DNA of 11,108 bases, taken from the NCBI GenBank assembly GCA_007116915.1, contig SKHQ01000085.1, positions 1 through 11,108 on the forward strand, in the 5' to 3' direction. Positions 6,486 through 11,108 of the stretch are shown here, piece after piece (position 1 is the stretch's first letter; each line of letters starts with the position of its first letter). Position numbers and translations under genes: made by a program. This DNA comes from Candidatus Methanomethylophilaceae archaeon. Lineage in GTDB: Archaea > Thermoplasmatota > Thermoplasmata > Methanomassiliicoccales > Methanomethylophilaceae. The notes below the pieces were generated by a model. It was not told the origin of the DNA and ran no database searches. It saw nothing but the letters and a program-made list of their open reading frames with translations.

Positions 6486-7454
6486 TTACGAGAGGTCAGT
6501 GGAGAACTTCCACATGCGTGGATAGGTACCACGTTCCATGAATACCCGTTCACTACGCACCGCCACGCCGCGTCGGGCCTCAGTCAGACGGTCTGAGGAC
6601 AGCATGGCCTTGCCGATGGCGATGAGTTCGCCGCGAGTTGTCAATAACGCCACTAGCTGACCCTTGCGGACATCATCACCGAATGATGCCACACCAGGTA
6701 CCGCCAGATCCGCTCCGTGGCAGACTGAGTCCACCGCGGCGGTCTTCACTATGACCCTAGGCATATGAGCCACAAGTGATTCGGCGGGTCTTAGCATTGT
6801 GGTGAGGGGTTCTGCCCTTCCCTTCTCCTGCCAAAGCTCATAGGCGTCCTTTAGCTGTTGCAGGCTGACGGCTTCGGATTCAGCCATCATGCCGGAGCGT
6901 GTCCTTCTTAGCTCCACCATGTTGGCTCCCACGCCTAATGCTTCACCGATGTCTATGCACAGTGTCCTGATGTAAGTGCCGGCATCACATGAAACCCGGA
7001 AGAGCACTTCACGACCTTCTATGTCGAGTAGGTCGAGAGAATGGATGGTCCTTATGCGTAGCTGCCTCTTTATCGCCGATCGCAGAGGCGGGAACTGGTA
7101 TATCCGTCCCACGAACTCTGCCATGACGCGGCGCACTGATGCTTCATCCCTGTCGCGATGAAGACGCATTATGCAAACGTATTCCTTATCGGCGCTGAGC
7201 ATCAGGTCCGTCAGTCTCACCGACTTGCCCACACAGAGCGGCAGGACTCCGCTCACATTAGGATCCAAAGTACCTCCATGGGCGATCTTTTCCACCTTGA
7301 GAACGTCCCGGGCCCAGGAAGCGACCTGATGGGAGGTCGGTCCGCAGGGTTTGTCCAATATTATGACTCCGTTGCCTAACAACTCACCGAGATTGCGGTC
7401 AGAGGGGCGCTTCCCGTAACGATTGGGGACCGGGTCTTCGGACTTGATTATCAT
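6486..7454 (-). CDS. cbf5: tRNA/rRNA pseudouridine synthase Cbf5 (TruB family)
   Basis: This is the catalytic subunit of archaeal box H/ACA RNPs; it converts uridine to pseudouridine in rRNA under guide RNAs with Nop10, Gar1 and L7Ae, and can also form Psi55 in tRNA. The 322-residue length is normal for archaeal Cbf5. The TruB-type core holds the entry motif GVIILDKPCGPTSH at about 29-42, the catalytic HGGTLDPNVSGVLP at 59-72 (Asp64 is the nucleophile), a YQFPPLRSAIKR segment and the CDAGTYIRTL strand. A C-terminal PUA domain follows from about 238, with a recognisable MPRVIVKTAAVDSVCHGADL start. The ATG at 7454 overlaps the cmk stop as ATGA, and GAGGT at 7458-7462 lies 3 bases upstream. It is the last clear member of the ribosomal/secretion transcript. 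The archaeal L14e and L34e genes sometimes found in this neighbourhood are absent here. Confidence 0.93.
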   Translation of the reverse strand: MIIKSEDPVPNRYGKRPSDRNLGELLGNGVIILDKPCGPTSHQVASWARDVLKVEKIAHGGTLDPNVSGVLPLCVGKSVRLTDLMLSADKEYVCIMRLHRDRDEASVRRVMAEFVGRIYQFPPLRSAIKRQLRIRTIHSLDLLDIEGREVLFRVSCDAGTYIRTLCIDIGEALGVGANMVELRRTRSGMMAESEAVSLQQLKDAYELWQEKGRAEPLTTMLRPAESLVAHMPRVIVKTAAVDSVCHGADLAVPGVASFGDDVRKGQLVALLTTRGELIAIGKAMLSSDRLTEARRGVAVRSERVFMERGTYPRMWKFSTDLS

Positions 7455-7984
7455 TGTACCTCGGGTAGATTTGAGATTATGTCGTCGACTATCTCATCGG
7501 GGTTCTTTTCAGCTGTGTCAACGATCAGGTCGTAAACACTCAGGTCATAGAGGTCTATACCGTAATACTGCTTGTATCTCTTGGCTTCAGACGCCTGCCT
7601 CTGGACCATTTTCTCAGCAGCCTGCTGCAGATCCTCGTCCTCTCTTTTGCCCACGCGGGCGGCCCGCACCAAAGGGTCGGCGTCGAGATAGACCTTGAAT
7701 GCCGGTATGGCATTGCGTTGCAGCATCTGAGCCGAGAGACGCGACTCCAGTATCATGTTGTCAGTTTCGCGGGCGATTTCGAGGATGCGAGCGTCGATCG
7801 ACTCGTCTATCGAGCGGTCGCTCTCTGCCAATGCGCCCATCTCCGCCAGGGTTATCCCCTTTTGGGATGCCATTTCACGGAAAAAACGGCCGAATACAAC
7901 TGCTGGAACCCCTAGTCTCTCGGCCAGGAGGCCGCACACAGTGGTCTTGCCTGAGCCCGGAGGGCCACTGATTGTTATCCTCAT
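7451..7984 (-). CDS. cmk: Cytidylate kinase (archaeal type)
   Basis: This 177-residue P-loop kinase phosphorylates CMP and dCMP with ATP, feeding CTP and dCTP pools in the cytosol. Visible features are the Walker A loop GPPGSGKTT at 7-15, the FREMASQKGITLAEMG helix of the monophosphate-binding region, the D-rich DRSIDESIDARI segment, the LESRLSAQM motif and an Arg-rich lid (VRAARVGKREDED). The archaeal family usually has SAG before IFRE; here the segment reads VFGRFFRE, a modest deviation. Length and the small lid match the short archaeal/type 2 Cmk rather than the bacterial enzyme. The ATG overlaps the DUF106 stop (ATGA at 7981-7984) and its own stop overlaps the cbf5 start, so it is embedded in the operon. 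Because adk is missing just upstream, a general NMP kinase was considered, but the motifs fit Cmk better. Confidence 0.88.
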   Translation of the reverse strand: MRITISGPPGSGKTTVCGLLAERLGVPAVVFGRFFREMASQKGITLAEMGALAESDRSIDESIDARILEIARETDNMILESRLSAQMLQRNAIPAFKVYLDADPLVRAARVGKREDEDLQQAAEKMVQRQASEAKRYKQYYGIDLYDLSVYDLIVDTAEKNPDEIVDDIISNLPEVQ

Positions 7985-8649
7985 GTCGTTTCGTTCCCTT
8001 TCTCAGGGTCGTCCATCTCATCGATCTTCTTCTTGAACTGGAAGAAACGTATTGTACGTGTCAAAACGTGACCGAAGGGTATGCTCACCAGTGTGTACAC
8101 CAATATCCAGTTAGGTAGCACGTTGGTGGCATTAAGGTCCACGACCGGCTGCCAGGGCACGGATATTATCGGTGCGTCCAGACCGGCCACGAACACCGAG
8201 ACCCAAGCGAATATGGGGATGATGAATAGCAGAGTTGCCGGCATCAGCTTAAGCTGCTGTGTGGTCATCTCCATGGACTTGGACATTATCTCCTGTTGAT
8301 GCTCAGTGAGCTTCTTTATCTTGTACAGGTTGTTGTCAAGTCTGGCCTGACGCAACTCTTTGTTGAACTCCCCCATCACCTTCTGGGAACGGGCCATGGC
8401 CACGTAGTCGGTGAAAAATGAGCGCACGATGATGCTGAACGATACCATTATCAGACCGGCGAGGGTCAATGTCAGTAGCGGATACTGATGGTCGAATCCG
8501 ATTATGGGTTCCAACACTGTCCCCACCAGATTGCCTAACATCGTCCTCAGGTTCTGGTCGAACATGATGAACATCGCCAGGATGAACATCATCATGGTCG
8601 TAAGCTTGGGTGAGGCCATCTGAGGCGGAGCTGCAGGAGCATCGGGCAT
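7981..8649 (-). CDS. DUF106 membrane protein, Oxa1/EMC3-like insertase
   Basis: This 222-residue protein belongs to the archaeal DUF106 family, related to YidC/Oxa1, EMC3 and TMCO1, which help insert membrane proteins. It shows the expected plan: an N-terminal hydrophobic helix (about 17-30), a second at about 57-77, a charged coiled-coil-like cytosolic hairpin (about 84-132, with RSQKVMGEFNKELRQARL), a third helix (about 136-155), a fourth (about 180-196) and a basic then acidic tail. A GTG at 8655 forms a GTGA overlap with the secY stop, but GGAGGTGA at 8656-8663 abuts that GTG and lies 6 bases before the ATG at 8649, so I place the start at the ATG. Position directly after secY supports a joint role with the translocon. 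Identity is firm; the insertase function comes from the family. Confidence 0.88.
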   Translation of the reverse strand: MPDAPAAPPQMASPKLTTMMMFILAMFIMFDQNLRTMLGNLVGTVLEPIIGFDHQYPLLTLTLAGLIMVSFSIIVRSFFTDYVAMARSQKVMGEFNKELRQARLDNNLYKIKKLTEHQQEIMSKSMEMTTQQLKLMPATLLFIIPIFAWVSVFVAGLDAPIISVPWQPVVDLNATNVLPNWILVYTLVSIPFGHVLTRTIRFFQFKKKIDEMDDPEKGNETT

Positions 8650-8651
8650 GA

Positions 8652-10193
8652 TCACTCACCTCCGAAGAATCCGCGCAGAACAGGATGCATCTCCATCATC
8701 TGCTCACGTCCCATGGCCTCATAGAATTGTATGAGTATACCGACAGCCAGAAGCACTCCGGTGCCGGTGGCGTTACCGGTAGTACCTATGAGATCCGCAC
8801 CCGCGGCCAGTCCACCGACGAGCGCTCCTGATATAACGGTTACAACCGGGATGTATCTCTCCAGGACCCTCTTCAGTACACGGGGGTCGCGACGGAACCC
8901 GGGTATCTGCATACCGCTGCTCTGTATCTGTCTTGCAACCGCTTCCGGTCCGAGGTTAGTGGTATTCACCCAAAACTTGGCGAACAGTATGGAACCCAGA
9001 ACCATGAATGAGAAGTAGATTAGGACTCTCATCAGGTTCTGTAACGGAGAGTGCCCGTTACCATAGGTACCCGGATCCAGTATGGGAAGTAACCAATCGT
9101 TCAATCCCATTGGTGCCGACAGATACCACACCAGACCTCCGGATGCATGTGTAGCGCCAGGTTCGAACAGCCCCAAGGCGGCGTTACCCCCTAAAAGCGG
9201 CACCTGACTCAGAGTCTCGCTGGTGTAGAACAGGAGAGCGAACATGCTTATGTTGGCCAGCAGAGCGGCAATGAGTATGACCGGTATCACGCTGGCGTAG
9301 ATCAACTTTATCGGATAACGTCCACGGGCGCCACGGGCGGAGCCGTGGGCCAAAGGCAGTTCGATACGCGAAGACTCCACATAGGCAACGAAGAAGAATA
9401 TCACTATGGTCCCCACCAACGCTATCAGCGGGTTGGGTTCGGCCAGCAATATCTGCTCATAGCCTCCTTGGGAGAGCTCGGCGACCGACTGGGAGCCTAT
9501 TATGTAGAGGGTTTTAGGGATGGTGCCCGCCGGAGGGTTGGAGGCACTCACCGCCGCCGCTGAGTCCAACGGATACCAGTTCAGGGTACCGGTGAACAGC
9601 GCCTCGGAGACGCCGGCGGCGATGAACAGTGACACGCCGCTGCCGATACCCCATTTGGAGACCACCTCGTCCATCAGGAACACCAGATAGGCGCCCAGAC
9701 ATAGCTGTAACACTATGACGAAACGCGCCATCGAGGTGCCGACGGCAGCGATGAACTCCTGCGAGGGTACCAGGAAGCCGAAGACCTGGGGCACCGCCGT
9801 GAAGATTATCATGACGATGACCAAGAGCTTTTGCGTGGACTGGAAGACCGCCTTGTCGCCGCCCTTGGTGAGGTCGAGGTTTATTATCTTCGCCCCCACG
9901 AAGAGCTGCAGTATGATCGAAGCGGTGACTATGGGGCCTATGCCCAACTGCATCAGTGTACCGGAGGCACCGGCCATTATGGTACGGTACTGAGCGAACA
10001 TGTCCAACGTGCTCTCGGTATCTAGACCGTAGAGGTAGACGTTGGTCATGATGAAGTACATCACCAGTATGACCGCTACCCAGATAAGCTTGGTCCGGAA
10101 GTGCACATGACCTTCCGGACGGGTGACCGCTGGTAGGCGGTCAGCATATGGCTTGATCTTGTAGAGTAGGCTCTGCTGCTCGGACATTCCCAT
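8652..10193 (-). CDS. secY: Preprotein translocase subunit SecY (Sec61 alpha)
   Basis: This is the channel subunit of the SecYEG translocon, in the cytoplasmic membrane. The 513-residue protein has the ten hydrophobic segments of the archaeal family. Landmarks are the amphipathic N-terminus with LPAV, TM1 at about 35-55, the plug region and LGIGPIVTASIILQL of TM2 at about 83-97, DEVVSKWGIGSGVSLFI at TM4-5 (175-191), the basic cytosolic loop with ELPLAHGSARGARGRYPIKL at about 278-297, TM7, a cytosolic IPGFRRDPRVL loop at about 430-440, and GTGVLLAVGIL of TM10 at 477-487. The extracellular stretch at about 326-382 is long and Gly/Pro-rich. The gene starts 17 bases after rpl15; a second ATG at 10187 (MSEQQ) is an alternative start, since no strong Shine-Dalgarno site separates the two. 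In many archaea adk follows secY, but here DUF106 follows at once. Confidence 0.96.
   Translation of the reverse strand: MGMSEQQSLLYKIKPYADRLPAVTRPEGHVHFRTKLIWVAVILVMYFIMTNVYLYGLDTESTLDMFAQYRTIMAGASGTLMQLGIGPIVTASIILQLFVGAKIINLDLTKGGDKAVFQSTQKLLVIVMIIFTAVPQVFGFLVPSQEFIAAVGTSMARFVIVLQLCLGAYLVFLMDEVVSKWGIGSGVSLFIAAGVSEALFTGTLNWYPLDSAAAVSASNPPAGTIPKTLYIIGSQSVAELSQGGYEQILLAEPNPLIALVGTIVIFFFVAYVESSRIELPLAHGSARGARGRYPIKLIYASVIPVILIAALLANISMFALLFYTSETLSQVPLLGGNAALGLFEPGATHASGGLVWYLSAPMGLNDWLLPILDPGTYGNGHSPLQNLMRVLIYFSFMVLGSILFAKFWVNTTNLGPEAVARQIQSSGMQIPGFRRDPRVLKRVLERYIPVVTVISGALVGGLAAGADLIGTTGNATGTGVLLAVGILIQFYEAMGREQMMEMHPVLRGFFGGE
8656..8663 (-). promoter_or_regulatory. Shine-Dalgarno site of the DUF106 gene
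   Basis: GGAGGTGA on the - strand matches all eight bases of a typical archaeal anti-Shine-Dalgarno sequence and is encoded within the last codons of secY (Gly-Gly-Glu). Its 6-base spacing to the ATG at 8649, against none to the GTG at 8655, decides the start. Confidence 0.75.
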
Positions 10194-10210
10194 CCCTTGT
10201 TATCTTTGTT

Positions 10211-10636
10211 TCACTCCGCTACGACGGTTCCGCCGAGGGACTCGATCTTCTCCTTGGCGATGGCGGATGCCTCGGCGACGATGATGTCCATGGGGACCTT
10301 CACGTTGCCTTCGCCTAGGAGCTTATCGATGCCCATGTCAGTCAAGGAGACCACGTAGCGGTCGCCCTCCTGACGGGCAAAGCCGCCATCGAGCAGACGG
10401 GAGAGTCCTTCCTGGATCTCACCGACGTTCATGGTGGCGTTAGCGCTGACCACGCACTGGGGCCTCTTGAAGCCCCTTCTGCCGAAATGGTCGCGGTCGT
10501 ATTTCAACATGCGCAACCTCTTGTGTTTCAAGAGACCCGCGTTGCCGTGACCGCCGATGAGACCCGCTCCCCTACCGGCCTTCTTACCACGGCCGTGAGT
10601 CCTTGAGCCTCTTAATTTCTTGGTCCTGCTTGGCAT
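10211..10636 (-). CDS. rpl15: Large subunit ribosomal protein uL15
   Basis: This 141-residue protein binds 23S rRNA in the large subunit. The N-terminal basic, Gly-rich tail that threads into rRNA is clear (RTKKLRGSRTHGRGKKAGRG, then GLIGGHGNAG), followed by the FGRRGFKRP segment at about 52-60 and a compact C-terminal alpha/beta domain ending in GGTVVAE. Length and order (after uL30, before SecY) are as in other archaea. The start is supported by GAGGTGA at 10642-10648, 5 bases upstream, which overlaps the uL30 stop codon, so translation of the two genes is probably coupled. Confidence 0.95.
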   Translation of the reverse strand: MPSRTKKLRGSRTHGRGKKAGRGAGLIGGHGNAGLLKHKRLRMLKYDRDHFGRRGFKRPQCVVSANATMNVGEIQEGLSRLLDGGFARQEGDRYVVSLTDMGIDKLLGEGNVKVPMDIIVAEASAIAKEKIESLGGTVVAE

Positions 10637-10641
10637 TCAAT

Positions 10642-10648
10642 TCACCTC
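10642..10648 (-). promoter_or_regulatory. Shine-Dalgarno site of rpl15
   Basis: GAGGTGA on the - strand lies 5 bases before the rpl15 ATG; its first base is the last base of the rpl30 stop codon TAG. This fixes the start and suggests re-initiation by ribosomes finishing rpl30. Confidence 0.7.
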
Positions 10649-11106
10649 TAAAGCATCCTCATGATGAGGTCGTTGATCGCTTCCCCACGATAGCCCAGGG
10701 CGCCACCGGAGCGGTAGGAGCGCTTTATGCCCTCATAACCCTTCACCGGCGGTGCCAGCCGGAACACCGGCTTGGCGCCTATCTTGGACATTCTAGCCTT
10801 CTCCTCGGCGAGAGCGGCGGCCATATCCTCTATGGAGGAGAATCCGGCCTCTGCCAGGAACTCGTCGTCGATGACGCGGTCCCCGGAGAGTCTGCCGCGG
10901 CTGCGGATCATCTCCGCCGTCGTGGTAGCGCTTATCTCGCCCCAGGTTATGTAGTCCTTGGCCTTCTGCAACATGCCCTTGGTCACGTCGTCCTCAGGGA
11001 CGATGACGCAGTGGTTCACACGGGTGAGGTTGAGAAGGTCCATTGTCTGGGATATGTCATACCTGACGTCGGCCTGACCCCTTACTCTGATTACAGCGTA
11101 AGCCAT
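10648..11106 (-). CDS. rpl30: Large subunit ribosomal protein uL30
   Basis: This 152-residue protein is the archaeal/eukaryotic long form of uL30, a 23S rRNA-binding protein (the bacterial form is about 60 residues). The N-terminal strand AYAVIRVRGQADV, the helix SQTMDLLNLTRVNHCVIVPED and the following MLQKAKDYITWGEI are the conserved L30 ferredoxin-like core; the archaeal extension ends in FRLAPPVKGYEGIKRSYRSGGALGY, the usual PP-x-KG-[FY]-EG-IK-x-x-[FY]-x-x-GG-x-LGYRG pattern. The ATG is complete, two bases from the window edge, so its ribosome-binding site and the operon promoter lie outside. A ribosomal operon containing uS5 would be expected upstream. Confidence 0.95.
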   Translation of the reverse strand: MAYAVIRVRGQADVRYDISQTMDLLNLTRVNHCVIVPEDDVTKGMLQKAKDYITWGEISATTTAEMIRSRGRLSGDRVIDDEFLAEAGFSSIEDMAAALAEEKARMSKIGAKPVFRLAPPVKGYEGIKRSYRSGGALGYRGEAINDLIMRML

Positions 11107-11108
11107 TC

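Noticed and set aside
1..11108. Insertion sequences, phage genes or defence systems
   Set aside because: No transposase, integrase, terminal repeats or nuclease-type proteins are present; all ten genes are housekeeping, signalling or metabolic.

Overview
This window is archaeal chromosomal DNA, almost fully coding. A moderately GC-rich euryarchaeon of the Thermoplasmata side is most likely, perhaps a methylotrophic methanogen of the Methanomassiliicoccales type. Three things point there: the archaeal ribosomal-protein order uL30-uL15-SecY followed by DUF106 (Oxa1/EMC3-like), an archaeal-type cytidylate kinase and Cbf5/TruB; archaeal promoter geometry (TATA-like boxes about 27-28 bases before ATG codons that lack Shine-Dalgarno sites); and a hydantoinase/oxoprolinase-like gene paired with DUF1638, which I associate with methanogens and corrinoid-dependent anaerobes. 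The exact lineage is inference.

Layout. Positions 1-2542 on the + strand hold a two-gene unit: a hydantoinase/oxoprolinase-family ATPase (5' end outside the window) translationally coupled through an ATGA overlap to a DUF1638 protein. The rest is on the - strand, read from right to left: rpl30 and rpl15 (end of the spectinomycin-type ribosomal operon), secY, a DUF106 membrane insertase homologue, cmk, cbf5, then two large tandem paralogues of 642 and 640 residues, both with receiver-GAF-PAS-histidine kinase architecture. The last of these ends tail-to-tail with the DUF1638 gene, and the two stop codons overlap.

The ribosomal/secretion block is tightly packed (4-base overlaps or gaps of 17 bases or less, strong Shine-Dalgarno sites at several starts) and looks like one transcript serving ribosome assembly, membrane-protein insertion, CMP/dCMP phosphorylation and rRNA pseudouridylation. 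The adenylate kinase gene often found between secY and DUF106 in archaea is not here. The two sensor proteins each have their own candidate promoter and appear leaderless.

The most interesting point is the tandem kinase pair. The upstream copy (4503-6431) keeps the phosphoacceptor histidine and the N-box asparagine but has a degenerate receiver. The downstream copy (2539-4461) has a more complete receiver aspartate site but has lost the histidine (Leu in its place) and the N-box asparagine (Ser in its place). This complementary decay suggests a duplicated sensor split into a catalytic partner and a pseudokinase/receiver partner.
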